A DNA stretch of 64,000 bases, taken from NCBI GenBank assembly GCA_945859605.1, contig OX243814.1, positions 43,683,505-43,747,504 on the forward strand. The letters are read 5' to 3'. Below, in pieces: positions 19,542 to 33,063 of the stretch (its first letter is position 1; each line of letters opens with the position of its first letter). The notes under the pieces are model-generated. The model was not told where the DNA came from, searched no databases, and saw only the letters and a list, made by a program, of their open reading frames with translations. The DNA comes from Lumbricus rubellus (taxonomy: Eukaryota; Annelida; Clitellata; Crassiclitellata; Lumbricidae). Position numbers and translations under genes: made by a program.

Positions 19542-22500
19542 GGTAGAGTGGGGCAAAAGGCCTAGGTGGGGTGAAACGCCTAGGGCCTTCGTAGAGCCTC
19601 TGCAGTATTTAAGCGCTATAAAATTATACATAATATGCTGGCGCCATCTGAAGTTACCTTCTGATATCGAGTTTGTTTATTTCGGTTCGCGGTAAGTGAA
19701 AATATTTCATTTCTTAATTATTTGGACACTTTTGCTAAATGTTGTGACCTCACAGTTTGACGATTTGCGAAAGCAAGTGGTATGCGATTCGATATAGTTA
19801 TGGGCAGACAGACAGAGCTCGCAACGACGTTTTCAATGATATCTTGATGTATTAGCGATATTGCAGGATAACGACACTGTAAATATTTTAGATAAATCGG
19901 GGCTTTTGGGGTAATACGCCCACCCTCTATATGGGGTGAAACGCCCATGGTGGGCGTTTTACCCCGCAACGACCCACGTGTAAAGTAGGCTTGTTGCTAA
20001 ATTCTTGTTCGCTTGCTTGCTATTGTGATAATCGTTTTGGTAGGGTATGGTAAATGAGTCTGCAATGAATTGTTTTTAGATTACATCATGGTACGTGTCT
20101 ACAAGCGAAAGTCGGAAAGAGGAGAGTATGGTGAAGAGAGACTTGCTACAGCATTGGAAGCCCTTAGTCAGGGCATGCCTCTCATTCAAGCGAGTAGGGA
20201 GATGGGCATACCCGCGCGAACCTTGCGCCGACATCGTGACCACCATACCACGATGCCAGGTGTGTTGAAGTTGGGATGCCATACGCCAGTACTATCTGTT
20301 GCCCTTGAATCTGAACTTTGCAATCATATAAAATATATGGAAAAGGCTTTGTACGGTCTCACTCCAAGAGATGTCAGACGTCTTGCTTTTGACATGGCCG
20401 AGGCAGCAGGCATCAATCATAGGTTCTGTATGAAAAGTCAGATGGCTGGGAAGGACTGGCTCTCTGGGTTCTTCTCAAGATATCCAGATCTTTCAATACG
20501 TGCGCCACAGGGAACAAATCTATCGCCTGCAGTGGCTTTCAACAGACCTAAAGTCAAGCAATTCTTTGACGTCTACAGGCAACTACTTGTTGATGTTCCA
20601 TGCACACCATCAAGAATCTGGAACATGGATGAAACTGGAATCACCAACGTGCAACGTCCAGGGAAAATCATCGCTACTAAGGGGCAGAGAACCGTTGGTA
20701 AAGTGACAAGTGGCGAGCGAGGCGCAACCGTTACAGTGATATGCGCAATGAGTGCGATTGGTGCATTTTTGCCACCAATGTTCATCTATCCACGAAAAAG
20801 GATGATTCCAGCTCTGCTCAATGGTGCACCACCACAATCTGTGGGATACACAAGTACAAGCGGATGGACAGATTCAGAGCTATTCATTAAATGGCTTCAG
20901 CATTTTGTCGATTTCACTCGTGCATCCACAGACAATCCGCAAATTATAATACTTGATGGTCATCACAGCCACAAGACTCTGAGCGCTATCACTTTTGCAC
21001 GTGAGAATGGTCTGCATCTTCTCACTCTTCCACCGCACTCCACCCACAAGATGCAGCCGCTTGATAGAAGCTATTTCAAGTCGCTCAAGAGCGGTTACAA
21101 TGTTGCTGCCGATTCCTGGATGGTCTCCCATCCGGGAAAACGTATTTCATTCTACGACATGGCAGGCATATTTGGCACTGCATATTTGCGAACGGCTACA
21201 CCCGAAAAGGCCGTCAATGGATTTAAGTGCAGTGGACTGTGGCCATTCGATCCTGAGGTGTTCACTGACGACGACTTCCAGGCAGCAACAGTTACCGAAG
21301 AGGCACTGCCGGTCCCTCCGACTCCCACCGTCGTTCAGCCGGTGACTGCTGATGCACCGTCGGTCCCTCCGACTCCCACCGTCGTCCAGCCGGTGACTGC
21401 TGATGCACCGTCGGTCCCTCCGACTCCCACCGTCGTTCAGCCGGTGACTGCTGATGCACCGTCGGTCCCTCCGACTCCCACCGTCGTTCAGCCGGTGACT
21501 GCTGATGCACCGTCGGTCCCTCCGACTCCCACCGTCGTTCAGCCGGTGACTGCTGATGCACCGTCGGTCCCTCCGACTCCCACCGTCGTTCAGCCGGTGA
21601 CTGCTGATGCACCGTCGGTCCCTCCGACTCCCACCGTCGTTCAGCCGGTGACTGCTGATGCACCGTCGGTCCCTCCGACTCCCACCGTCGTTCAGCCGGT
21701 GACTGCTGATGCACCGTCGGTCCCTCCGACTCCCACCGTCGTTCAGCCGGTGACTGCTGATGCACAGGCTTCTGCTCAACTGAGTGATGCTGAACGAGGT
21801 AGGTAACTTATTACATTTAGTGTTGCTTAGCCATTTGATTATTAGGCCTATTGTATTCGTTTATTAGTAGAATGTGACGAGAACCCGCGCCTACATTTAC
21901 ATCAATGCAGTTGATGATTGGTAGTTAGTCAAGTTAGAATTAAATTATGAGAAACACAGTGAATATAAGTTTGGGCCTGGTGAACATTTTCCTTTTAATT
22001 TTAAGTTTCTAAGTAGGCCATAGGCCTACTTTTTATATTGAACTTGATGTACTCTGGCCTTCTACATAAATGGTTTTGTGGATGTGTGCAATTGCAGCTC
22101 GGAGACTGATCTTGGCAATATCACCTCGTCCGAAGATCTCTGGTGTACGCTCTCGAACACGTAAAGCTGAATCTGCAACGCTTTTAACAGGATCGCCATA
22201 CAAGAATGAATTGGAAGACAAGTTGAAAGTCGCGGAAGCACGTTCTTCCGCCATTGCTTCCAAGGCCGCTGCGAAGACTGCCGCTCTCATTAAGAGCCTG
22301 GAGTCAACGAAACAAAGGAAACGCAGTTCAAACGACGACCCACAGCCTTCGACGTCAACAACCGGACGGAAGAAAAGAGCGAAACTTCTTCCTAAAACCA
22401 AAACCGCAGCGAAACAAAGGAAACGCAGTTCAAACGACGACCCACAGCCTTCGACGTCAACAACCGGACGGAAGAAAAGAGCGAAACTTCTTCCTAAAAC

Positions 22501-23324
22501 CAAAACCGCAGCGGTGAGAAGTAAGAAGCGCAAAGCGACACACGATGATACCAGCAGTGAAGACGAGGAATGGCCATGCCTGATATGCGGCGAACCTTTC
22601 GCTAACAGCATGTCCCGTGAGAAATGGGTCCAGTGCCAACAGTGTGCGAAGTGGGCACACGAGGCTTGCACAGATGGTTATTCCTATTTCACCTGCCCAA
22701 ACTGCGAGTCTGACTAGACTAGGCCTACTGCATTTTATAACTGTAGTTGGTATATGATGCATGTCCATTCCTGATCTTGGTTACTCGATTCACCTGATTC
22801 TTGTTGCCAAGTGTTTTTTAATTCTGACTGCTGCGGCTGCTGTGATAGTCTATCGAGTGAGCTGTGTCTTGTGAGCTGGGACTTGCTACGAGAGATCTAA
22901 TGGACATTATTGACAGTTTTTGTATTTTTTAATAGGCCTGGGACATTCTGCACGTATTCGGCTGTGCTTAGGTCACTTTCAGTGCATGTGTAGGCCTATT
23001 GGACTGTCTAATAAATCTTATGTGTTCTCATTTTTCAGCATTATAACTAAAGTTACACAGTGCGGGGTAAAACGCCCACCCATGGGCTTTTTGCCTCACA
23101 CGTGTGGGCCTTTTACCCCACCCACGGGGCAAGACGCCCTTTTTGGGTGTCGAAAGAAAATCATCCCCACACATTACTGATGCTGTAGATAGACATTATT
23201 ATGGTACTTTTATACAGCAAAATGAATGATGTATCTACCTGCACATATTTCATAGTTATAGTGTAATAACTTTTTGAGATATGACAATTGACCTGAAAAG
23301 TGGGCCTTTTGCCCCACTCTACCC
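19542..23324 (+). mobile_element. Pogo-like transposon copy 2
   Basis: 3,783-bp unit starting GGTAGAGTGGGGC directly after the CCC of copy 1's right TIR. It lacks the first G of a complete left TIR and has no TA at either boundary. Confidence 0.9.
20088..22717 (+). CDS. Transposase copy 2 (spliced)
   Basis: Same exon structure as copy 1, with coding exons 20088-21798 and 22098-22717. Catalytic Asp residues, the nine 17-aa repeats and the PHD-like finger are all intact. It differs from copy 1 by Pro instead of Arg at residue 147 and by a silent G at 21083. Confidence 0.9.
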
Positions 23325-26300
23325 GGTAGAGTGGGGCAAAAGGCCTAGGTGGGGTGAAACGCCTAGGGCCTTCGTAGAGCCTCTGCAGTATTTAAGCGCT
23401 ATAAAATTATACATAATATGCTGGCGCCATCTGAAGTTACCTTCTGATATCGAGTTTGTTTATTTCGGTTCGCGGTAAGTGAAAATATTTCATTTCTTAA
23501 TTATTTGGACACTTTTGCTAAATGTTGTGACCTCACAGTTTGACGATTTGCGAAAGCAAGTGGTATGCGATTCGATATAGTTATGGGCAGACAGACAGAG
23601 CTCGCAACGACGTTTTCAATGATATCTTGATGTATTAGCGATATTGCAGGATAACGACACTGTAAATATTTTAGATAAATCGGGGCTTTTGGGGTAATAC
23701 GCCCACCCTCTATATGGGGTGAAACGCCCATGGTGGGCGTTTTACCCCGCAACGACCCACGTGTAAAGTAGGCTTGTTGCTAAATTCTTGTTCGCTTGCT
23801 TGCTATTGTGATAATCGTTTTGGTAGGGTATGGTAAATGAGTCTGCAATGAATTGTTTTTAGATTACATCATGGTACGTGTCTACAAGCGAAAGTCGGAA
23901 AGAGGAGAGTATGGTGAAGAGAGACTTGCTACAGCATTGGAAGCCCTTAGTCAGGGCATGCCTCTCATTCAAGCGAGTAGGGAGATGGGCATACCCGCGC
24001 GAACCTTGCGCCGACATCGTGACCACCATACCACGATGCCAGGTGTGTTGAAGTTGGGATGCCATACGCCAGTACTATCTGTTGCCCTTGAATCTGAACT
24101 TTGCAATCATATAAAATATATGGAAAAGGCTTTGTACGGTCTCACTCCAAGAGATGTCAGACGTCTTGCTTTTGACATGGCCGAGGCAGCAGGCATCAAT
24201 CATAGGTTCTGTATGAAAAGTCAGATGGCTGGGAAGGACTGGCTCTCTGGGTTCTTCTCAAGATATCCAGATCTTTCAATACGTGCGCCACAGGGAACAA
24301 ATCTATCGCCTGCAGTGGCTTTCAACAGACCTAAAGTCAAGCAATTCTTTGACGTCTACAGGCAACTACTTGTTGATGTTCCATGCACACCATCAAGAAT
24401 CTGGAACATGGATGAAACTGGAATCACCAACGTGCAACGTCCAGGGAAAATCATCGCTACTAAGGGGCAGAGAACCGTTGGTAAAGTGACAAGTGGCGAG
24501 CGAGGCGCAACCGTTACAGTGATATGCGCAATGAGTGCGATTGGTGCATTTTTGCCACCAATGTTCATCTATCCACGAAAAAGGATGATTCCAGCTCTGC
24601 TCAATGGTGCACCACCACAATCTGTGGGATACACAAGTACAAGCGGATGGACAGATTCAGAGCTATTCATTAAATGGCTTCAGCATTTTGTCGATTTCAC
24701 TCGTGCATCCACAGACAATCCGCAAATTATAATACTTGATGGTCATCACAGCCACAAGACTCTGAGCGCTATCACTTTTGCACGTGAGAATGGTCTGCAT
24801 CTTCTCACTCTTCCACCGCACTCCACCCACAAGATGCAGCCGCTTGATAGAAGCTATTTCAAGTCGCTCAAGAGCGGTTACAATGTTGCTGCCGATTCCT
24901 GGATGGTCTCCCATCCGGGAAAACGTATTTCATTCTACGACATGGCAGGCATATTTGGCACTGCATATTTGCGAACGGCTACACCCGAAAAGGCCGTCAA
25001 TGGATTTAAGTGCAGTGGACTGTGGCCATTCGATCCTGAGGTGTTCACTGACGACGACTTCCAGGCAGCAACAGTTACCGAAGAGGCACTGCCGGTCCCT
25101 CCGACTCCCACCGTCGTTCAGCCGGTGACTGCTGATGCACCGTCGGTCCCTCCGACTCCCACCGTCGTCCAGCCGGTGACTGCTGATGCACCGTCGGTCC
25201 CTCCGACTCCCACCGTCGTTCAGCCGGTGACTGCTGATGCACCGTCGGTCCCTCCGACTCCCACCGTCGTTCAGCCGGTGACTGCTGATGCACCGTCGGT
25301 CCCTCCGACTCCCACCGTCGTTCAGCCGGTGACTGCTGATGCACCGTCGGTCCCTCCGACTCCCACCGTCGTTCAGCCGGTGACTGCTGATGCACCGTCG
25401 GTCCCTCCGACTCCCACCGTCGTTCAGCCGGTGACTGCTGATGCACCGTCGGTCCCTCCGACTCCCACCGTCGTTCAGCCGGTGACTGCTGATGCACCGT
25501 CGGTCCCTCCGACTCCCACCGTCGTTCAGCCGGTGACTGCTGATGCACAGGCTTCTGCTCAACTGAGTGATGCTGAACGAGGTAGGTAACTTATTACATT
25601 TAGTGTTGCTTAGCCATTTGATTATTAGGCCTATTGTATTCGTTTATTAGTAGAATGTGACGAGAACCCGCGCCTACATTTACATCAATGCAGTTGATGA
25701 TTGGTAGTTAGTCAAGTTAGAATTAAATTATGAGAAACACAGTGAATATAAGTTTGGGCCTGGTGAACATTTTCCTTTTAATTTTAAGTTTCTAAGTAGG
25801 CCATAGGCCTACTTTTTATATTGAACTTGATGTACTCTGGCCTTCTACATAAATGGTTTTGTGGATGTGTGCAATTGCAGCTCGGAGACTGATCTTGGCA
25901 ATATCACCTCGTCCGAAGATCTCTGGTGTACGCTCTCGAACACGTAAAGCTGAATCTGCAACGCTTTTAACAGGATCGCCATACAAGAATGAATTGGAAG
26001 ACAAGTTGAAAGTCGCGGAAGCACGTTCTTCCGCCATTGCTTCCAAGGCCGCTGCGAAGACTGCCGCTCTCATTAAGAGCCTGGAGTCAACGAAACAAAG
26101 GAAACGCAGTTCAAACGACGACCCACAGCCTTCGACGTCAACAACCGGACGGAAGAAAAGAGCGAAACTTCTTCCTAAAACCAAAACCGCAGCGAAACAA
26201 AGGAAACGCAGTTCAAACGACGACCCACAGCCTTCGACGTCAACAACCGGACGGAAGAAAAGAGCGAAACTTCTTCCTAAAACCAAAACCGCAGCGGTGA

Positions 26301-27107
26301 GAAGTAAGAAGCGCAAAGCGACACACGATGATACCAGCAGTGAAGACGAGGAATGGCCATGCCTGATATGCGGCGAACCTTTCGCTAACAGCATGTCCCG
26401 TGAGAAATGGGTCCAGTGCCAACAGTGTGCGAAGTGGGCACACGAGGCTTGCACAGATGGTTATTCCTATTTCACCTGCCCAAACTGCGAGTCTGACTAG
26501 ACTAGGCCTACTGCATTTTATAACTGTAGTTGGTATATGATGCATGTCCATTCCTGATCTTGGTTACTCGATTCACCTGATTCTTGTTGCCAAGTGTTTT
26601 TTAATTCTGACTGCTGCGGCTGCTGTGATAGTCTATCGAGTGAGCTGTGTCTTGTGAGCTGGGACTTGCTACGAGAGATCTAATGGACATTATTGACAGT
26701 TTTTGTATTTTTTAATAGGCCTGGGACATTCTGCACGTATTCGGCTGTGCTTAGGTCACTTTCAGTGCATGTGTAGGCCTATTGGACTGTCTAATAAATC
26801 TTATGTGTTCTCATTTTTCAGCATTATAACTAAAGTTACACAGTGCGGGGTAAAACGCCCACCCATGGGCTTTTTGCCTCACACGTGTGGGCCTTTTACC
26901 CCACCCACGGGGCAAGACGCCCTTTTTGGGTGTCGAAAGAAAATCATCCCCACACATTACTGATGCTGTAGATAGACATTATTATGGTACTTTTATACAG
27001 CAAAATGAATGATGTATCTACCTGCACATATTTCATAGTTATAGTGTAATAACTTTTTGAGATATGACAATTGACCTGAAAAGTGGGCCTTTTGCCCCAC
27101 TCTACCC
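23325..27107 (+). mobile_element. Pogo-like transposon copy 3
   Basis: 3,783-bp unit that appears identical to copy 2 in every stretch compared. Boundaries are the TIR-TIR junctions CTCTACCC|GGTAGAG. Confidence 0.9.
23871..26500 (+). CDS. Transposase copy 3 (spliced)
   Basis: Coding exons 23871-25581 and 25881-26500. The predicted protein is the same as copy 2's, including Pro147, the DDD residues and the zinc finger. Confidence 0.9.
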
Positions 27108-30100
27108 GGTAGAGTGGGGCAAAAGGCCTAGGTGGGGTGAAACGCCTAGGGCCTTCGTAGAGCCTCTGCAGTATTTAAGCGCTATAAAATTATACATAAT
27201 ATGCTGGCGCCATCTGAAGTTACCTTCTGATATCGAGTTTGTTTATTTCGGTTCGCGGTAAGTGAAAATATTTCATTTCTTAATTATTTGGACACTTTTG
27301 CTAAATGTTGTGACCTCACAGTTTGACGATTTGCGAAAGCAAGTGGTATGCGATTCGATATAGTTATGGGCAGACAGACAGAGCTCGCAACGACGTTTTC
27401 AATGATATCTTGATGTATTAGCGATATTGCAGGATAACGACACTGTAAATATTTTAGATAAATCGGGGCTTTTGGGGTAATACGCCCACCCTCTATATGG
27501 GGTGAAACGCCCATGGTGGGCGTTTTACCCCGCAACGACCCACGTGTAAAGTAGGCTTGTTGCTAAATTCTTGTTCGCTTGCTTGCTATTGTGATAATCG
27601 TTTTGGTAGGGTATGGTAAATGAGTCTGCAATGAATTGTTTTTAGATTACATCATGGTACGTGTCTACAAGCGAAAGTCGGAAAGAGGAGAGTATGGTGA
27701 AGAGAGACTTGCTACAGCATTGGAAGCCCTTAGTCAGGGCATGCCTCTCATTCAAGCGAGTAGGGAGATGGGCATACCCGCGCGAACCTTGCGCCGACAT
27801 CGTGACCACCATACCACGATGCCAGGTGTGTTGAAGTTGGGATGCCATACGCCAGTACTATCTGTTGCCCTTGAATCTGAACTTTGCAATCATATAAAAT
27901 ATATGGAAAAGGCTTTGTACGGTCTCACTCCAAGAGATGTCAGACGTCTTGCTTTTGACATGGCCGAGGCAGCAGGCATCAATCATAGGTTCTGTATGAA
28001 AAGTCAGATGGCTGGGAAGGACTGGCTCTCTGGGTTCTTCTCAAGATATCCAGATCTTTCAATACGTGCGCCACAGGGAACAAATCTATCGCCTGCAGTG
28101 GCTTTCAACAGACCTAAAGTCAAGCAATTCTTTGACGTCTACAGGCAACTACTTGTTGATGTTCCATGCACACCATCAAGAATCTGGAACATGGATGAAA
28201 CTGGAATCACCAACGTGCAACGTCCAGGGAAAATCATCGCTACTAAGGGGCAGAGAACCGTTGGTAAAGTGACAAGTGGCGAGCGAGGCGCAACCGTTAC
28301 AGTGATATGCGCAATGAGTGCGATTGGTGCATTTTTGCCACCAATGTTCATCTATCCACGAAAAAGGATGATTCCAGCTCTGCTCAATGGTGCACCACCA
28401 CAATCTGTGGGATACACAAGTACAAGCGGATGGACAGATTCAGAGCTATTCATTAAATGGCTTCAGCATTTTGTCGATTTCACTCGTGCATCCACAGACA
28501 ATCCGCAAATTATAATACTTGATGGTCATCACAGCCACAAGACTCTGAGCGCTATCACTTTTGCACGTGAGAATGGTCTGCATCTTCTCACTCTTCCACC
28601 GCACTCCACCCACAAGATGCAGCCGCTTGATAGAAGCTATTTCAAGTCGCTCAAGAGCGGTTACAATGTTGCTGCCGATTCCTGGATGGTCTCCCATCCG
28701 GGAAAACGTATTTCATTCTACGACATGGCAGGCATATTTGGCACTGCATATTTGCGAACGGCTACACCCGAAAAGGCCGTCAATGGATTTAAGTGCAGTG
28801 GACTGTGGCCATTCGATCCTGAGGTGTTCACTGACGACGACTTCCAGGCAGCAACAGTTACCGAAGAGGCACTGCCGGTCCCTCCGACTCCCACCGTCGT
28901 TCAGCCGGTGACTGCTGATGCACCGTCGGTCCCTCCGACTCCCACCGTCGTCCAGCCGGTGACTGCTGATGCACCGTCGGTCCCTCCGACTCCCACCGTC
29001 GTTCAGCCGGTGACTGCTGATGCACCGTCGGTCCCTCCGACTCCCACCGTCGTTCAGCCGGTGACTGCTGATGCACCGTCGGTCCCTCCGACTCCCACCG
29101 TCGTTCAGCCGGTGACTGCTGATGCACCGTCGGTCCCTCCGACTCCCACCGTCGTTCAGCCGGTGACTGCTGATGCACCGTCGGTCCCTCCGACTCCCAC
29201 CGTCGTTCAGCCGGTGACTGCTGATGCACCGTCGGTCCCTCCGACTCCCACCGTCGTTCAGCCGGTGACTGCTGATGCACCGTCGGTCCCTCCGACTCCC
29301 ACCGTCGTTCAGCCGGTGACTGCTGATGCACAGGCTTCTGCTCAACTGAGTGATGCTGAACGAGGTAGGTAACTTATTACATTTAGTGTTGCTTAGCCAT
29401 TTGATTATTAGGCCTATTGTATTCGTTTATTAGTAGAATGTGACGAGAACCCGCGCCTACATTTACATCAATGCAGTTGATGATTGGTAGTTAGTCAAGT
29501 TAGAATTAAATTATGAGAAACACAGTGAATATAAGTTTGGGCCTGGTGAACATTTTCCTTTTAATTTTAAGTTTCTAAGTAGGCCATAGGCCTACTTTTT
29601 ATATTGAACTTGATGTACTCTGGCCTTCTACATAAATGGTTTTGTGGATGTGTGCAATTGCAGCTCGGAGACTGATCTTGGCAATATCACCTCGTCCGAA
29701 GATCTCTGGTGTACGCTCTCGAACACGTAAAGCTGAATCTGCAACGCTTTTAACAGGATCGCCATACAAGAATGAATTGGAAGACAAGTTGAAAGTCGCG
29801 GAAGCACGTTCTTCCGCCATTGCTTCCAAGGCCGCTGCGAAGACTGCCGCTCTCATTAAGAGCCTGGAGTCAACGAAACAAAGGAAACGCAGTTCAAACG
29901 ACGACCCACAGCCTTCGACGTCAACAACCGGACGGAAGAAAAGAGCGAAACTTCTTCCTAAAACCAAAACCGCAGCGAAACAAAGGAAACGCAGTTCAAA
30001 CGACGACCCACAGCCTTCGACGTCAACAACCGGACGGAAGAAAAGAGCGAAACTTCTTCCTAAAACCAAAACCGCAGCGGTGAGAAGTAAGAAGCGCAAA

Positions 30101-30890
30101 GCGACACACGATGATACCAGCAGTGAAGACGAGGAATGGCCATGCCTGATATGCGGCGAACCTTTCGCTAACAGCATGTCCCGTGAGAAATGGGTCCAGT
30201 GCCAACAGTGTGCGAAGTGGGCACACGAGGCTTGCACAGATGGTTATTCCTATTTCACCTGCCCAAACTGCGAGTCTGACTAGACTAGGCCTACTGCATT
30301 TTATAACTGTAGTTGGTATATGATGCATGTCCATTCCTGATCTTGGTTACTCGATTCACCTGATTCTTGTTGCCAAGTGTTTTTTAATTCTGACTGCTGC
30401 GGCTGCTGTGATAGTCTATCGAGTGAGCTGTGTCTTGTGAGCTGGGACTTGCTACGAGAGATCTAATGGACATTATTGACAGTTTTTGTATTTTTTAATA
30501 GGCCTGGGACATTCTGCACGTATTCGGCTGTGCTTAGGTCACTTTCAGTGCATGTGTAGGCCTATTGGACTGTCTAATAAATCTTATGTGTTCTCATTTT
30601 TCAGCATTATAACTAAAGTTACACAGTGCGGGGTAAAACGCCCACCCATGGGCTTTTTGCCTCACACGTGTGGGCCTTTTACCCCACCCACGGGGCAAGA
30701 CGCCCTTTTTGGGTGTCGAAAGAAAATCATCCCCACACATTACTGATGCTGTAGATAGACATTATTATGGTACTTTTATACAGCAAAATGAATGATGTAT
30801 CTACCTGCACATATTTCATAGTTATAGTGTAATAACTTTTTGAGATATGACAATTGACCTGAAAAGTGGGCCTTTTGCCCCACTCTACCC
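27108..30890 (+). mobile_element. Pogo-like transposon copy 4
   Basis: Last 3,783-bp unit of the array. Its right TIR ends at 30890 and is followed by the TA target duplication (30891-30892), then by unrelated flank. Confidence 0.9.
27654..30283 (+). CDS. Transposase copy 4 (spliced)
   Basis: Coding exons 27654-29364 and 29664-30283. The predicted protein matches copies 2 and 3. Four intact, almost identical source genes thus lie in one array. Confidence 0.9.
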
Positions 30891-30892
30891 TA

Positions 30893-31550
30893 AAGCCTCC
30901 CTGCCATCTTCATCTTTCGACCACCGTCCTCTAACAGTTCCTGTACGAAGTCCATATTGGAGTCCACCAGAAACATAACCGTGTTAATCCTTAAGCATGA
31001 CGGTGGGTAGGCCTATGATATGCGTCTCATCTACTGTAACAGGCCTTCCTTCTCCATCTGTTTTTTTTTGCGTGGCGCAGTCTCGCACGTTTAATAAAAT
31101 ATTACTGGAAAGCGAAGAATATCCATTAGATGTTTGTGACTAACTCTGCAGCGACAGATTTAAGTATGCTGAAATTGCTCAGTTTGTCAGCCTATTTATT
31201 TAGACTATCCAAAACAGTTCAGAACGAGGCAAAAACTAGATAGGCTACCTGAATATGTCGAGTATGCAGCCATGCTCATCAGCATCGAGAGCATCGTTCA
31301 GCATCGACAGCATCGTCAGCATCGTCAGCATCTTCAGCAGAATTGGTTGTTATAATTGACAAGGTGAAACCAGCATTGACTTGCTGTAAAGTGATCAGCT
31401 TCTTGCCTTTTGGCTATAATCATAATACATTATGCATTGTAAGCTAATTTTATATAACGCATAATGGTCAGCTGATTATTGTGCAGCAGCGTACAGGTAA
31501 GATAGGCCAGGTGGCTGAGTGGCGGGAAAGCTACTGCTGCCGGACCGACG
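30893..31550. other. No gene seen; short CAGCATCGT minisatellite
   Basis: Right flank of the array. About 31280-31333 holds five to six degenerate CAGCATCG(T/A) units. A tRNA-like A-box string (GGTGGCTGAGTGG) occurs at about 31509, but no B box or cloverleaf follows. Confidence 0.5.
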
Positions 31551-31965
31551 TCGGAGAGCGAGAGAGAAAGACAGAGAGAAAGACAGAGAGAGGCAGAGAG
31601 AGGGACAGAGCGACTGAAGGAAGGATGACGCTCATGGTGAGATAGGCTTTTGATAGGTGTGCTTGTTGAATCGAGTTGTGTGTGGGCATGAATGATAGAG
31701 TAAGACTGATGAAAGATAGTCTTAGCGTTGAGTTGTTTTGATCACGTAAATTTAGTCGTTGTCGTGTCGGTGCTGTTGATTTGTTTCTGCTGGATTTTGA
31801 GGTACAATTATACGAGAAACTTGTCGTTGTTTTAGGTAGAAAAGTTAACGAACTGTAGATACTTTTACCTAGCCATTAGCTACAAAAGTAAAGTTAATTA
31901 GGGATACGCTGAACTTCTGAAGAGACTAGACAGGCGTGAGGGAATAAAGCTCACATTTGGTTACG
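31551..31965 (+). repeat. LTR-like arm with GA-rich lead, plus orientation
   Basis: A GA-rich run (31551-31607) is followed by unique sequence. From about 31725 to 31965 that sequence matches the reverse complement of 34645-34912 at many positions (for example TAGTCGTTGTCGTGTCG and AACTGTAGATA). The two copies face each other across a Gypsy-like integrase fragment. They may be LTR or untranslated leader copies in inverted arrangement. Confidence 0.55.
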
Positions 31966-32341
31966 CAGCGGCGGGATTTCAAATCCAACAAACGGAAGGT
32001 GTGATTTCATCCGAGTATCCGAGTACACTTGAGAAGCAAGCTGAGCATCCGATCGACCAAAGAGGCATTCCGATCATTGGACGACGGGTCAGACGATTCA
32101 TCGAGCATCCGAACGAACTTGCGAAACGACAATACAACGGCTGAGAGGTATAAAAACTTACGTGTTTGTTAAAGGAGCAATAAGAATTGAAGCCAGCCAA
32201 GTGTAAAATTTCCAGCTACTCCCTCTATTTATTAACAAGCATCATTAAAGTAAAGATGTCAGATGGAGAAATTCACAGAGCAAAATCAAGCAACTTTTAA
32301 GAAGATGTCTTCTGATAGAATAATAAAATAACTGAAGCAGT

Positions 32342-33063
32342 GTGGTGAATGGGTTGATGTACAAGAAACATGAAATGTTGGAACAGTTGGTGTACCAGTT
32401 GGTGTTACCGAAGAAAAGAAGAATTCAATTGATGGAATTAGCACATGAATCAGTATTTGGCGGACACATGAGAGAAGAGAAGACACGAGAAAGGATCAAG
32501 TTGTCCTTTGCATGGCCAAAGGTGCGTAAGGATGTGGTGAAGCTTTGTAAAAGTCATGTGAAAAGTGTCAGTTGAAAGCACGAAGTTTGGTGATGGATCG
32601 AATGCCGATCACACCAATACCAAGAGAAGACGTTCCGTTCAGAAGAATGACAATGAACGTGGACGGACCAATAGAACCGACGTCAGCAGCAGGGCATAAG
32701 TATTGCTTGTGCATAGTGGACTCATGTACAAGATGGCCGACAATCTTTTTGCTGAAGTCATTGACTGCTAAGGCTTTATGCGAGGCTCTGATGAAGCTAT
32801 TCATTGACGTGGGGGTGCCATCTGTGATCACCAGCGACAGAGGAACGAATTTTACAGCCAGTCTAACGAGAGAATTTTTGCAATTGATGGGATGTTGTCC
32901 TCGATTCGATTCGCCAGGACATCCAGAGGCGGCCGGACTAGTGGAGAGATGGAACCAAAAGTTCAAGAAGATGGTTCATCATGTCATTGCTGTTGCACAA
33001 TGGCGCCAGCGCCTCCAGGCTTGCGTGCAAGCAGGAGGAGAACATTTTGAGCATCTTATTTAA
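32342..33063 (+). pseudogene. Gypsy-like (Ty3-type) retrotransposon integrase fragment
   Basis: The N-terminal HHCC zinc-binding module is visible (HESVFGGHMREEKT, then, across a one-base frameshift near 32555, CEKCQLKAR). The rve catalytic core follows, with Asp in NVDGPIEP, Asp in VITSDRGTNF and Glu in HPEAAGLVERWNQ, so the DDE triad is present. The frame stops shortly after, at 33061, without the C-terminal domain. Protease, reverse transcriptase and RNase H are absent upstream. It is a decayed fragment of a retrotransposon polyprotein. Confidence 0.88.

Larger units (their letters stand above)
15758..30890 (+). mobile_element. Four-copy head-to-tail array of a pogo-superfamily transposon
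   Basis: The array begins at 15758 with GGGTGGAGTGGGGCAAAAGG and ends at 30890 with the inverted counterpart CTCTACCC. A TA dinucleotide lies outside each end (15756-15757 and 30891-30892), the target duplication of Tc1/mariner/pogo elements. Inside, units repeat with a period of exactly 3,783 bp. At each junction the right TIR of one copy runs directly into the left TIR of the next (CTCTACCCGGTAGAG), with no TA between. The whole array therefore behaves as one insertion. By eye, copies 2-4 look identical. Copy 1 differs at a handful of bases (15762, 15831, 15932, 16744, 17300). Confidence 0.9.

Noticed and set aside
31506..31560. tRNA-Leu/Ser-like A box (GGTGGCTGAGTGG)
   Set aside because: No B box, anticodon arm or acceptor pairing follows; GA repeat begins instead.
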